Made by a program: the position numbers and the translations under genes
The notes under the pieces: generated by a model
Told to the model about the DNA's origin: nothing
Databases searched by the model: none
Seen by the model: the letters and a program-made list of their open reading frames with translations, nothing else
Origin: Mesotoga infera
Lineage (GTDB): Bacteria > Thermotogota > Thermotogae > Petrotogales > Kosmotogaceae
DNA: 64,000 nt
Direction of reading: 5' to 3'
Assembly: GCF_900157305.1 (NCBI RefSeq)
Contig: NZ_LS974202.1
Span: forward strand, 2,542,001-2,606,000
In this document: in pieces, positions 8,870-17,671 of the stretch
Position numbering within the stretch: the first letter of the stretch is position 1
How the letters are laid out: each line of letters starts with the position of its first letter

Positions 8870-9644
8870 CCTGATACTTAACTCCCTGAACAGGAAAATA
8901 CAGGCCTTTCTGCCCCAACTGTGGGCGGACATCGATACGGTAGGCTTTTCGGTTGCAAGAAAAAGCAGTTTCAAGGATATAGTGACCTCAATAGACATCG
9001 AAATAGAAAACAGACTGCGTCTCTTTCTCGAGAAACTCCTCCCCGGCGCCGGTTACCTCGGTGAGGAGTCCTCTTCGTCTGTCAGGTCGGCGTTGATGTG
9101 GATAGTCGATCCGGTGGACGGTACAACCAACTTTTCCAAGTCCAACCCGCATTACTGCACGCAGGTTGCGCTCTACAAAGACGCAAAGATTGTCCTGGCA
9201 GTCACTTACGACCACAACAGGAAAGAGATCTTTCACGCCATAGAGGGGCAGGGCGCTTATCTGAACAGCAAGAGGATCTGGGTGAGCAAAGTCGACGATG
9301 TGAGCGAAGCTTCCAGCCATGTGGGACTCCAGTATTCGTCCGAGCTCTCTTTCAAAAGAGTGACGGAGAGAATAAGCCGTGCCATCGAAGTTTGTCGGGC
9401 CGTGAGGATTACAGGCAGCGCCTGTCTTGACCTGGCCTATGTGGCCTGCGGGAGGGCCGACATTTTCTGGGAAGAGGCTCTGAAACCATGGGACGTGGCC
9501 GGCGGTATCCTTCTGGTCAGGGAGGCCGGAGGGGAAGTCACCGGCTGTCTCGACGAACGGTTCGATATGTTCAAACCGGATATCCTCGCCACGAACGGTT
9601 CGCGGAGACTTGCCCGGCAGTTCAAAGAAAGAGTTCTTTACTAG
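8862..9644 (+). CDS. Inositol monophosphatase family protein
   Basis: A 260-residue Mg-dependent sugar phosphatase. The family motifs are present in order: GEESSS (about 65), WIVDPVDGTTNF (about 80-91, metal and phosphate binding) and KPWDVAGGILLVREAGG (about 208-224). It starts at GTG inside the end of pheT. Members hydrolyse inositol-1-phosphate, and in Thermotogota also fructose-1,6-bisphosphate or NADP; the sequence alone does not decide. It probably belongs to the fur/pheST transcript. It converges on the lnt fusion gene with only 6 bp between stops. Confidence 0.88.
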   Translation: MDDLILNSLNRKIQAFLPQLWADIDTVGFSVARKSSFKDIVTSIDIEIENRLRLFLEKLLPGAGYLGEESSSSVRSALMWIVDPVDGTTNFSKSNPHYCTQVALYKDAKIVLAVTYDHNRKEIFHAIEGQGAYLNSKRIWVSKVDDVSEASSHVGLQYSSELSFKRVTERISRAIEVCRAVRITGSACLDLAYVACGRADIFWEEALKPWDVAGGILLVREAGGEVTGCLDERFDMFKPDILATNGSRRLARQFKERVLY

Positions 9645-9650
9645 ATTTCG

Positions 9651-11561
9651 TCAGGTGAAGAACCTCCTGTGCTCCACGTACATGCATTTGTCCTCTACAT
9701 AAAGCACAGATCTTTCAGAGGCCAGTTTTCTGGCCTTTTCGCTCCTGATGTCCTTTTGAAGCCAGACAGCCCGGGCGCCCAGTTCGATGGCCTCTATGGC
9801 TATCTCTTCCGCCTCGGCCGAAGGCCTGAAGATCTCGACCGCTTCTAAGTTCATGCCGTCGGCTATCACCGATTTCAGGTCGGGATAGACTTTCATGCCT
9901 TCGTACTCCTCCATCGTCGGATTGACGGGGATTATCTCGTAGCCCTTCTCTTTCAAATACATCGGAACATTGTTCGAAGGTTTGTCGGGATTCTTGGAAA
10001 AACCGACGACCACGATGCGTTTGAAAGTCGATAGAATCTCTTTCGCGTCGTCTTCATGTTTCACAGGAAAAACACCTCCCAGAATGGCGATAGCTATGCC
10101 CAGAACGAGCGAGAAGAAGAAGAACCAGTTTCCGAACCTTGTGTACGGTGTAATCTGTGTGCCCGGAAGGTACTGGAATGCGCCTATCACGTATTCAGTG
10201 TTCACCTCGTTAATCGTCGGCAGTCTCTTGAGTACTCTTCCGTACGGATCTATGATGGCTGTAATACCCGTATTGGATACCTGGAGAACGTATCTCCTGT
10301 TCTCTATGGCGCGGGCTATACCCTTGGAAAAGTGCTGCTGCAGCGCCGTTTCGATGTTGAACCAGCCGTCGTTCGTGGAAATCACGATAATTCCGGCGCC
10401 GTTGAGCGTCAGGTTCCTCGCCACCTCTGAGTAGAGAGAATCGAAACAGATCTGGGCGCCGATTTCATGCCCGTCAACGGAGAAGACGGCGAACTCCTCG
10501 CCGGCGTCGAAGTAATCGAGAAACTTCAAAAACTCGAATGCCCCGAAGATTTTAGGCCAGGGTAGAAACTCTACGAAGGGCGTGAGCTTAACCTTGGCGT
10601 AGAACTCCCCGGAAAAACCGTCTCCGTTCACGAACCTCACCTGGTTGTAGTTCTCGCCATTGTAAATCGGAAAGCCAACCAGTATCTCCAGGTTTCTCTC
10701 CTGCGCGAGCTCGACCAGCCGGGCCCCGGTGGGTGTAATCCTTATATCGCTCATGAAAGTGGCCTCAGGCATGATGACCGTCGAGCCTTCGGGTATCTCT
10801 TCAAGGCCCATCAGAACGACTTTCAAAGTCTCTTCCGGCGGAGCGTAGTATTTCAGCTGTTGAGAGATATTTGTCTGAAGCGCGTAGAGTGTTTTCTCAC
10901 TGCTTTCGTCGGTCGGCCGGAGGGGAATCGCGCTCTGGATAAGAGCGTTGACGAGCGCCACCATCGCTACGGCCGTTACGAGCAACGATATGCGACCGCC
11001 CTTTCGTCTGGTGCAGAGATCGGCCAGATAATGATTGACCAGAACAACAACGAAGACCAGAAGCAACGGTCCTCCCAGCGCCAGCAGTTGTGAAATGCCC
11101 AGCTGGCTGTTCAAGAGGGCGTCCGAGAGTCTGCCGTTGGTGAATCCCAGAGGTCCCAGCTCTCTCAGGCCCTCGAAGACCGTGAAAAGAGATGCCGCGA
11201 AAAGCGCTCCGGTGAATTTACGGGTCTGGAAAAAACTCCAGAAAATGGAGTAAACGAAGCCGAAACCGGCGAAAGGAACGGCTATGACCAGACACATCAG
11301 AACGTAAACGACGACTCCTATGAAATTCGGGAAGGAATCCAAAACCTCGGGAACGTTGAGGGCGAGGACGGGCAACTCCCAGTAGTGAGTTATCATCAAA
11401 TAGGCGAAACCGAAAAGAAAAGCCTTCAAAGCGCCCCCGAGCGGCCGGCTGGAACGCATTCCCAGGAAGAAGGGGATCAGCGCGATCCAGATCAGGTAAC
11501 CCCAGAGCATTCCGGGCATCGAAAGGGCCGTGAGAAGGGCCGACAATAGAATCAGTTTCAA
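9651..11561 (-). CDS. lnt: Apolipoprotein N-acyltransferase fused to a CoA-binding domain
   Basis: A 636-residue fusion. Residues 1-215 form several membrane helices. Residues about 225-480 are a nitrilase-like domain with the Lnt catalytic triad: Glu in VIMPEATF, Lys in YAKVKLTPF, Cys in GAQICFDSL. One more helix follows (about 490-507). The last 125 residues are a Rossmann-type CoA-binding domain of the YccU/COG1832 kind (FKRIVVVGFSKNPDKPSN, YEIIPVNP, AVWLQKDIRSEKA), normally a separate cytoplasmic protein. Lnt adds the third acyl chain to lipoproteins at the inner membrane. The start is TTG with GGAGGGA upstream, 1 bp after the HAD gene. No frame change occurs at the junction, so the fusion looks genuine. 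Confidence 0.88.
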   Translation of the reverse strand: MKLILLSALLTALSMPGMLWGYLIWIALIPFFLGMRSSRPLGGALKAFLFGFAYLMITHYWELPVLALNVPEVLDSFPNFIGVVVYVLMCLVIAVPFAGFGFVYSIFWSFFQTRKFTGALFAASLFTVFEGLRELGPLGFTNGRLSDALLNSQLGISQLLALGGPLLLVFVVVLVNHYLADLCTRRKGGRISLLVTAVAMVALVNALIQSAIPLRPTDESSEKTLYALQTNISQQLKYYAPPEETLKVVLMGLEEIPEGSTVIMPEATFMSDIRITPTGARLVELAQERNLEILVGFPIYNGENYNQVRFVNGDGFSGEFYAKVKLTPFVEFLPWPKIFGAFEFLKFLDYFDAGEEFAVFSVDGHEIGAQICFDSLYSEVARNLTLNGAGIIVISTNDGWFNIETALQQHFSKGIARAIENRRYVLQVSNTGITAIIDPYGRVLKRLPTINEVNTEYVIGAFQYLPGTQITPYTRFGNWFFFFSLVLGIAIAILGGVFPVKHEDDAKEILSTFKRIVVVGFSKNPDKPSNNVPMYLKEKGYEIIPVNPTMEEYEGMKVYPDLKSVIADGMNLEAVEIFRPSAEAEEIAIEAIELGARAVWLQKDIRSEKARKLASERSVLYVEDKCMYVEHRRFFT

Positions 11562-11562
11562 A

Positions 11563-12402
11563 CTAATCCCTCCGCCAGTTGAGAATGCGATCTATGGCCT
11601 CGGCAACCCCGCTTTCATCGTTGGTCTTCCCGGTCACGATCTTCGCATGTTTTTTAACCTGGTCGGGAGCGTTGGCCATAACTACCGGAAGGGGACATTT
11701 CTTCAGAATATCCAGATCGTTGTAATTGTCTCCTATGTAAGCCACCTCCTTCCAGTCGATTTCCAGGTGTTCCAGTATATGTTTAAGCCCGTTGCTCTTA
11801 CCCACACCCGGACCGAAGAATTCGTAGAATGCGTGTCTCTCCAGAGCATCGTTCTTCACCACAGTTACCCTGTCGAAACCGGGACGCATGGTACCGATCA
11901 TTTCTATTATCCTCTCTTCTTCACCCTCTATGGCTATCTCTGCTATCCCCGGTTCGCGTATCCTCTTCGAAGGGTCCTCTTCGAAAACGATCCTGTACGC
12001 ATTGTGGGCATAGTAGCCTCTGTAAGGGCTATCTGAGAGACCGGTCGTGGAAATGTCCGGCAGATTGAAAAAATCGAAAAAGACCAGGCAGTTAAAGCCC
12101 CTCTCGCGACCGCGATTGTAGATCGCCGTGGCCTCGGCCGTACCGAGCAGACACTGTGAGATTATCCTCATGGCTCCATCGTAACCATCTACCACCAGCG
12201 CACCGTTCTGATAGGATACGGGGACGCTTATGCCCAGCTGCTCGACGTACTTGTGGCCGGACACGTAACTCCTCCCGGTGGAAATCGATACATGGACACC
12301 GCGCTCCAGGGCTTCAATTATCGCTTCTTCGTTTTCTCTTGACACCGACTTGTCGCTGTTGAGAAGGGTTCCGTCGAGATCGATTACTATCAGTTTGATC
12401 AT
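11563..12402 (-). CDS. HAD-superfamily Cof-type phosphatase
   Basis: A 279-residue haloacid dehalogenase hydrolase with a C2B cap. Motif I DLDGTLLNSD (residues 8-17) carries the nucleophile Asp; motif II is SISTGRS; the end holds KSNGLKHIL and AYIGDNYNDLDIL (motifs III and IV), as in Cof/YidA proteins that dephosphorylate sugar phosphates or flavin precursors. It starts at ATG 3 bp after the PP-loop gene with GGAGG upstream, and the next gene begins 1 bp after its stop, so the three genes form one transcript. Confidence 0.9.
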   Translation of the reverse strand: MIKLIVIDLDGTLLNSDKSVSRENEEAIIEALERGVHVSISTGRSYVSGHKYVEQLGISVPVSYQNGALVVDGYDGAMRIISQCLLGTAEATAIYNRGRERGFNCLVFFDFFNLPDISTTGLSDSPYRGYYAHNAYRIVFEEDPSKRIREPGIAEIAIEGEEERIIEMIGTMRPGFDRVTVVKNDALERHAFYEFFGPGVGKSNGLKHILEHLEIDWKEVAYIGDNYNDLDILKKCPLPVVMANAPDQVKKHAKIVTGKTNDESGVAEAIDRILNWRRD

Positions 12403-12405
12403 AAT

Positions 12406-13383
12406 TCATAACCTCCAAGAATCGACTACCTGAAAAGTCTCCAGTCTGCGGTTGGTGGACCGTGCCCATTCGAATCTTACGGGGAAGGCGAATTCCGGAA
12501 CTAGCCGGCCGTGCTCTATCCAATAACGCGCTTCTCTGCTGTTGTAGATTCCGGGATTTGCCAGGATTTTTAGTTTCGTTTCACCGTCTATCCATCTGAT
12601 CTCGTCGATTTCCTTCACGCGTTCGAGCATTGCGGTGATTCTCTCTTTCAGATCCACAGGTGGAAGCGGAGAGACATTGACGAGGGCGATATTCTTCGAA
12701 AGTGGCCCGGTTATCTTCACGTTCGCCAGAGTGTGGGGGAAGGATTCCAGACAGTCCAGCAGGATCTCGTTGGAGATAGCCACGGCATAACCGTGATAAG
12801 AGGGATTGGCCATGATCTTGAGGAGATGTTTCAGCTTGCATCCTTCGCGCACCGGGGCCTCCCCTATTCTCGGAACATGAATGCCGAGTTCTTCGAGTGC
12901 CATTCCTATGAGCTTTTTGTCCCAGTCCCTTATAGGAGCATAGAAACCATCTTTCAACGCGATTCCCGTCTGTCCCCAAGTATCGGACCGATTGGCGCCG
13001 GTTGCGATTATGCCGAGAGTGCTGTTGCGCATCGAGGGAAGTTTCGCGTATCTCGTGCACCGGTTGCACGAAGGACCGTTTTTCCAGATAGCCTCCTGCG
13101 CTTCGTAACCGGGAGTGAATTCCAATCTCAAGCCGAGTCTGTCAGCCAGTTCAACGACAATTTCAAGACCCCTGCTGTAGCTGTAAGGACCGAAGCAGAC
13201 ATTCACCAGTTTCACACGATCGCTTCCGAGCGCCTCATTTGCCAGGGCCGCAACCAGCGTGCTGTCCTGTCCTCCGGAAAAGGCAACCGTCATCCTTTTC
13301 CCTCCGGAAACCGCCCTGATCTCCGCAATAGTCTTATCTATCAGATTACCTTCCATATCACGCACCAAATATACCGATCCCAT
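12406..13383 (-). CDS. PP-loop ATPase with CxxC motif (LarE/tRNA-thiolation-like)
   Basis: A 325-residue ATP pyrophosphatase. The PP-loop VAFSGGQDSTLVAAL (about residues 33-47) adenylates a substrate. A CNRCTRYAKLPSM segment (about 106-118) provides two cysteines close to the active site, as in sulfur-inserting PP-loop enzymes. The C-terminal 100 residues are basic and may bind nucleic acid. Candidate roles are sulfur transfer to tRNA or a LarE-type cofactor reaction. The exact subfamily is not recognised. First gene of the leftward HAD-lnt group. Confidence 0.65.
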   Translation of the reverse strand: MGSVYLVRDMEGNLIDKTIAEIRAVSGGKRMTVAFSGGQDSTLVAALANEALGSDRVKLVNVCFGPYSYSRGLEIVVELADRLGLRLEFTPGYEAQEAIWKNGPSCNRCTRYAKLPSMRNSTLGIIATGANRSDTWGQTGIALKDGFYAPIRDWDKKLIGMALEELGIHVPRIGEAPVREGCKLKHLLKIMANPSYHGYAVAISNEILLDCLESFPHTLANVKITGPLSKNIALVNVSPLPPVDLKERITAMLERVKEIDEIRWIDGETKLKILANPGIYNSREARYWIEHGRLVPEFAFPVRFEWARSTNRRLETFQVVDSWRL

Positions 13384-13496
13384 CTCGACGAAACCGGAAG
13401 CTCTATAACAGATATTCTAACAGACACTCGGCTCATGGTTGGTAAGTGTTGGTTAAGAAAGAGCAGAATAGTCGTCCCTGGAAAGAGCAAAGAGCC

Positions 13497-13533
13497 GTTC
13501 CTCGTTCCGACGCTGCGCGTCCAGGTTCCTGGT
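13497..13533 (+). repeat. 37-bp dispersed repeat, copy A
   Basis: Two short hairpins lie side by side: GACGC-TGC-GCGTC and CCAGG-TT-CCTGG. Copies B (24359-24395) and C (24743-24779, opposite strand) differ from it at three and one positions. It sits in the 203-bp gap between two leftward genes; I see nothing else in that gap. Confidence 0.85.
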
Positions 13534-13586
13534 AAACCCGATTACCTCTTAACTCCCTCTAACCTCTGTTCAGTTAAACGTTTCCG

Positions 13587-14690
13587 TCACCAGACGAAGC
13601 CCCTTTCGAACTTGGATTTCACGATTCGCAGTTTCCGCGGGACGTCCAGTCCGTAGGGACATCTCTGGCTGCAGATGCCGCAATCGGTACAGCTGTCGAT
13701 ACCCGGAGAGAGCGCTTCAAACTCCCTTCTGCCCTGTTCTTCGCTCGAAAACCAGTGGGCCAGTCTGTCTCTAAGGGCGTAATCGGGAGCATTACCGATC
13801 CTGCCATCTAACATCTGTCTGTCGTACCTGCCCTCGGACAAAAAGAAGCCCGGTATGTTTATGCCTTCGGGACAGGGGAGACATTTCATGCATTGGCGGC
13901 AGACGTAATCGGCCAGCTCTGGAGCTCCGGAAAAAAGTTCGTCCAGTTCGAAGGGTGTCATAGAGGGTCTGTCGAGGGCCAACAGGTCTTCATCGAGATG
14001 TTCCATGGAGTTCATGCCGCTGACTATACAGGAGACGGGCAGCGTTTTGACGTACCTGAAGGCCTCTTCCACGCTTCTCCAGAGATAGCCATCGGCCAGG
14101 GGTTTCATGGCCAGAATGCCTATACCGTTAGACAGAGCGTAAGGCAGGATCTTCATCTCTATCTCGGGAAAGTTGAATCTGTCGAAGTAATTGAAATGAG
14201 TCATGAAGAGATCGAAGGGATACTCTCTCAAAGCCCGGAAGAGGGTGCCTCCGTAGCCGTGGCTTGTGATGCCTGCGAATCTTATGAGCCCTTCGGTTTT
14301 CGCCCATTCTAGAGTCTTGAGAGCCCCGTCGGAAGAGGTTATCTTCTCCCAATCGCCATTTTCGGTCACCGCGTGGAGAAAGAGTATGTCTATGTGGTCT
14401 CTTCCAAGAGCTTTCAGACTTTCCATCAGCTGCCTTCGCGAACCTTCGAAGGTTCGCTCACCCGTTTTGGTGGCGACGATAACGCCTTCTTCGGGAAGAA
14501 AGTTCGAGAGTTTTCTTTCCGAATCCCCGTCGCCGTAAGATCTGGCCGTTTCAAAGTAGTTGCCTCCGGCATCGATATACTTTTTAACCATCTTTCCGAC
14601 GGTTTCGACACCGACCTCCAGAAGATGAAAGCCCCCCAGACCGAGCAGGGAAAGCTTAAGGCCTGTTTTTCCAAGACTCCTGTACTCCAC
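13587..14690 (-). CDS. Aldo/keto reductase with C-terminal ferredoxin-type cysteines
   Basis: A 367-residue protein. Residues 1-265 are a TIM-barrel aldo/keto reductase with the tetrad residues around NYFETARSYGDGDSERKL and the Lys of VIVATKTGER. Residues 275-367 add CRQCMKCLPCPEGINIPG and CTDCGICSQRCPYGLDVPRKL, which look like [4Fe-4S] ligands. This fused architecture is common in anaerobes, substrate unknown. The start codon is GTG with GGGGG upstream. It follows the cysteine desulfidase-like gene by 15 bp and is probably in its operon. Confidence 0.88.
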   Translation of the reverse strand: MEYRSLGKTGLKLSLLGLGGFHLLEVGVETVGKMVKKYIDAGGNYFETARSYGDGDSERKLSNFLPEEGVIVATKTGERTFEGSRRQLMESLKALGRDHIDILFLHAVTENGDWEKITSSDGALKTLEWAKTEGLIRFAGITSHGYGGTLFRALREYPFDLFMTHFNYFDRFNFPEIEMKILPYALSNGIGILAMKPLADGYLWRSVEEAFRYVKTLPVSCIVSGMNSMEHLDEDLLALDRPSMTPFELDELFSGAPELADYVCRQCMKCLPCPEGINIPGFFLSEGRYDRQMLDGRIGNAPDYALRDRLAHWFSSEEQGRREFEALSPGIDSCTDCGICSQRCPYGLDVPRKLRIVKSKFERGFVW

Positions 14691-14705
14691 GATACTACCC
14701 CCGGA

Positions 14706-15941
14706 TCACCTTCTCTTCTCGAGCAGTTCTATTATCGCGTTGTCTATCTCCGACATTCCCCTGCTCATGAGAAGCTGAATATTCTCGATTGACTTATCCA
14801 GCGTCGGCGCTATGAAACCCTGGGCCGAATCGATTCCCAACTCGTCGATCGCCAACAGGGCGCAACTGTAAGCCTCCTGACCACCCAGTCCCGCCTTCAG
14901 CGCGCAGCTCTCCTTCGCCCCATCGCACATCATACCGGTCGTATTGGAAAGCATGGTGATCATAGCCCTCTCCATGACTGATCTATCACCTCCCAGAAGA
15001 TAAGCGATACCGGCCGTCGCTCCGGTACCGGCCGTCGTCACGCAGCCACATATGGGGGCGATCCTTCCCAGCTTCCTCTTCAGGTAACTAGAAAAAAGGT
15101 GGCTGATGGCGACAGCCCTTGCTATTTCACCCCTTGATTTGCCGTGATGCACGCCCACGAGAACTACCGGGAGGGTGGCCACTATTCCCTGGTTGCCGCT
15201 GCCGCCGCTGCTCATAACCGGCAGAGGAGCTCCGGTCATCCGCGCGGCCGAAGCCGCGAGACAGTACTTGCGGATCCTGTATCCCAGACTCCCGCTTTCG
15301 CATATCTCCGCTTTCTCCCTGGGGGCGACTATCTTTTCAAGACCGTATCTGGCTATTTCGAGGTTCATGTTTATACCCTCGAAGATTCTGTCGATCTCGC
15401 TTTCGGTCATCTCATCGACCGCCTTGAAAATGTCCTCGACGGTGAAGTCGATGTCGCGGCTTTCGACGATCCCCTCGTCGCTCTCGATAGCCCTGCCATC
15501 CCTTTCTATGAGCACTACTCTTGTGTGGTGGTCCTTTATCACGACTCTGCTTGTGTGGACGGAGCCCTTCGCGATCGCTTCTATGTATATTCCTGTTCTT
15601 GAAGTGTCGCACCTGACCGTCACTCTTCCCGAATCGATCATCTCTCTAGCCAGCGCCACCGACTCTGCGCAGCAGGGCTTCAGCGCTTCCAGCTGGAGGG
15701 AAGAATCACCGCAAATCGCCCCCAGAGCGGCCGCTACTTCATTTCCTTTTTCGCCGGTTCCGGGTATGTAAACGTACATTCCGTTCTTGTAAACGTTCTT
15801 GCTTGTGATCACTTCGACTCTCTCGATTGAATCCCGCAAATGACTGACCGCAAGAGAAACACAGTAAGCTATCGCGCCGGGCTCGGTGCAACCGAGGGCC
15901 GGTTTCACCTCTTTGATAAGGTACTCCTCAAGAAAATGCAT
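14706..15941 (-). CDS. L-cysteine desulfidase / serine dehydratase alpha-like protein (UPF0597)
   Basis: A 411-residue protein of the UPF0597/CyuA (YhaM) family, which degrades cysteine to pyruvate, ammonia and sulfide with an oxygen-sensitive iron-sulfur cluster. Conserved features are the N-terminal PALGCTEPGAIAY, the glycine-rich SSGGSGNQGI, and cysteines in CGCVTTAGTGATAG and MMCDGAKESCALK that can hold the cluster. The start is ATG with GGAGG nearby. Cysteine versus serine or another substrate cannot be settled from sequence. Confidence 0.85.
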   Translation of the reverse strand: MHFLEEYLIKEVKPALGCTEPGAIAYCVSLAVSHLRDSIERVEVITSKNVYKNGMYVYIPGTGEKGNEVAAALGAICGDSSLQLEALKPCCAESVALAREMIDSGRVTVRCDTSRTGIYIEAIAKGSVHTSRVVIKDHHTRVVLIERDGRAIESDEGIVESRDIDFTVEDIFKAVDEMTESEIDRIFEGINMNLEIARYGLEKIVAPREKAEICESGSLGYRIRKYCLAASAARMTGAPLPVMSSGGSGNQGIVATLPVVLVGVHHGKSRGEIARAVAISHLFSSYLKRKLGRIAPICGCVTTAGTGATAGIAYLLGGDRSVMERAMITMLSNTTGMMCDGAKESCALKAGLGGQEAYSCALLAIDELGIDSAQGFIAPTLDKSIENIQLLMSRGMSEIDNAIIELLEKRR

Positions 15942-16160
15942 TTCGATCCTCCACTTGTTAAGTATCTGATAAAGTATAACACCGAGCGCGGCGATACACC
16001 TGAAAAACTGTGGAGTGGATTGAAACGCTTCTGTTCGCTGAAGTGACTTTCATTGAAGAGATCACTTTCAGACTCTCAGGGCGGAAGAGAGAGATCAATC
16101 GCACCGCGTCCACATAAATTTACAAAACCATAATTTTAGATCCTCGTTGGAGGAGTATGA
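15942..16160. other. Divergent intergenic region, 219 bp
   Basis: It separates the leftward desulfidase gene from the rightward radical SAM gene. It contains two similar stretches (AGTGACTTTCA near 16041 and GATCACTTTCA near 16060) and an AT-rich segment near 16115-16140 suited to a promoter. TATGAT at 16156-16161 is a possible -10 touching the palindrome described next. I see no gene. Confidence 0.4.
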
Positions 16161-16184
16161 TTTTTACCAACCGGTAAGTAAAAA
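16161..16184. promoter_or_regulatory. 24-bp near-perfect palindrome, probable TetR operator
   Basis: The half-sites TTTTTACCAACC and GGTAAGTAAAAA match as reverse complements at 10 of 12 positions, centred on ACCGGT. It lies directly after a possible -10 (TATGAT, 16156-16161) and before the ribosome binding site of the radical SAM gene. The TetR regulator encoded next but one is the natural ligand. Confidence 0.65.
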
Positions 16185-16203
16185 TCTTCTGGGGGTGTTT
16201 TTG

Positions 16204-17649
16204 ATGGGCATTGTAGAAAGTATGAAGGCTTCTATGTTGAGACAGGCTGGGAAGTTCGTCGGTTCTCTAGTCAAGAATTCTTCGACGGAAAATATAGCAC
16301 GTCTCTTCGGGACAGTCGCCGCGCTCAGTAAGGAACCGACCAAGAGCGGGCTGAAGAAGCTGACACAAATGGCCAAGGACGATCATCCGATGATCAAGTC
16401 CTGGCAAAGGGTTTTCCAGAGCGCGAGTCCAAAGGCCGTAGAAAAAGCGATGACCAACCTGGTGGTTAACGAATTCGCTCTGGGCGAAAAGATCCGGCAG
16501 GAAAAGATGCTCGAGCACGAAGTCGTTATTCCGAAGCTTCTGGTTCTGAGTCCCACTTATGCCTGCAACCTCAACTGCGTAGGCTGTTACGCCGGCCTCT
16601 ACGGACGGAAGTACCAGTTGTCTAAGGAAGAGGTCAGTTCCATCATCAGGCAGGCGAACGAACTGGGCATCTACTTCTTTATAATAACTGGCGGAGAACC
16701 TTTCGTCTGGCCACATTTGCTGGAGATCTTCGAGGAGTTCAACGACTCTTATTTCCAGGTCTATACCAACGGTACGTTGATCACCAAAGAAGTGGCCAAA
16801 AAGCTGGCCGAGCTGGGGAATGCCACCTTCGCGGTATCGGTGGAAGGTTTCGAAGGTGAAACCGACTGGAGAAGGGGTAGGGGTGTCTTCGAAAAGATCA
16901 AGACCGCCTGGGCCAATCTGAAGGAAGCCGGAGTGATTTACGGAACTTCTGTAACCGCGACACGTCTGAACCACGACGTCATGATGAAGGACGAATTCTG
17001 GCAGTTCCTCAAGGACAATGGCGTCGCGTACGCGTGGGTCTTCCAGTTCATGCCGGTCGGTATGAATCCGTCGATGGATCTCGTTCCGACTCCCGAACAG
17101 AGGTACGAACGTTTCTTCAAGACCGAAGAGCAGAGACTCGGTGGAGGTTTCGCGTTCGTTGCCGATTTCTGGAATCACGGCTTCCTGACCAACGGCTGTC
17201 TAGCCGCCGGAGCCAAATATCTTCACATCAACGCCAAGGGCTACGTGGAACCGTGCGTCTTCCAGCAGTTCGCGGTGGATAGCATAAGAGAGAAGAGCCT
17301 GATAGAGATACTCAAGTCTCCATTCTTCACCGCTTACAAGAGAATGGTTCCTTACAGCAACAACCTGTTCAGACCATGTCCGATAATCGACAATCCGAAA
17401 GTGCTTCGCGCCATGGTCAACAAATTCAACGCCATTCCGCAGCACGATGGAAGCGAAAACGTAGTAACGGAACTGGCGGGTCAACTCGATGAACTGGCCG
17501 AAAGCTGGAAGCAGTACGCCGACAAGCTGTATTACGAAGAGGGCTTCGCCGAAACCCATCCGGCTCACAGGGGCGTGTACGACTTCGAAGTGAGAATGAG
17601 GAAGTACGCCAACAACGAAGAAAAACTCGCTATCGATAAAAAACCCTGA
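16204..17649 (+). CDS. Radical SAM protein paired with a TetR regulator
   Basis: A 481-residue radical SAM enzyme. A helical N-terminal region of about 110 residues precedes the cluster motif CNLNCVGC (about residue 120), followed by FIITGGEPF and the SPASM-like tail with a cysteine pair region (NGCLAAGAKYLHIN, YVEPCVFQQF, RPCPIID). The ATG at 16204 is chosen because GGGGGTG lies 6-7 bases upstream and the palindromic operator would otherwise be inside the gene; an upstream TTG at 16147 is in frame. The substrate is unknown. One candidate is lipid chemistry, because Thermotogota make membrane-spanning fatty acids by a radical SAM reaction, but I cannot show that this is that enzyme. Confidence 0.8.
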   Translation: MGIVESMKASMLRQAGKFVGSLVKNSSTENIARLFGTVAALSKEPTKSGLKKLTQMAKDDHPMIKSWQRVFQSASPKAVEKAMTNLVVNEFALGEKIRQEKMLEHEVVIPKLLVLSPTYACNLNCVGCYAGLYGRKYQLSKEEVSSIIRQANELGIYFFIITGGEPFVWPHLLEIFEEFNDSYFQVYTNGTLITKEVAKKLAELGNATFAVSVEGFEGETDWRRGRGVFEKIKTAWANLKEAGVIYGTSVTATRLNHDVMMKDEFWQFLKDNGVAYAWVFQFMPVGMNPSMDLVPTPEQRYERFFKTEEQRLGGGFAFVADFWNHGFLTNGCLAAGAKYLHINAKGYVEPCVFQQFAVDSIREKSLIEILKSPFFTAYKRMVPYSNNLFRPCPIIDNPKVLRAMVNKFNAIPQHDGSENVVTELAGQLDELAESWKQYADKLYYEEGFAETHPAHRGVYDFEVRMRKYANNEEKLAIDKKP

Positions 17650-17671
17650 TGGATGAAGGTGGTGAAATCCG

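Noticed and set aside
12733-13656. Plus-strand open frame of 307 codons across the PP-loop gene and the repeat
   Set aside because: It is antisense to the PP-loop ATPase, its end is made of the 37-bp repeat, and it has no start signal.
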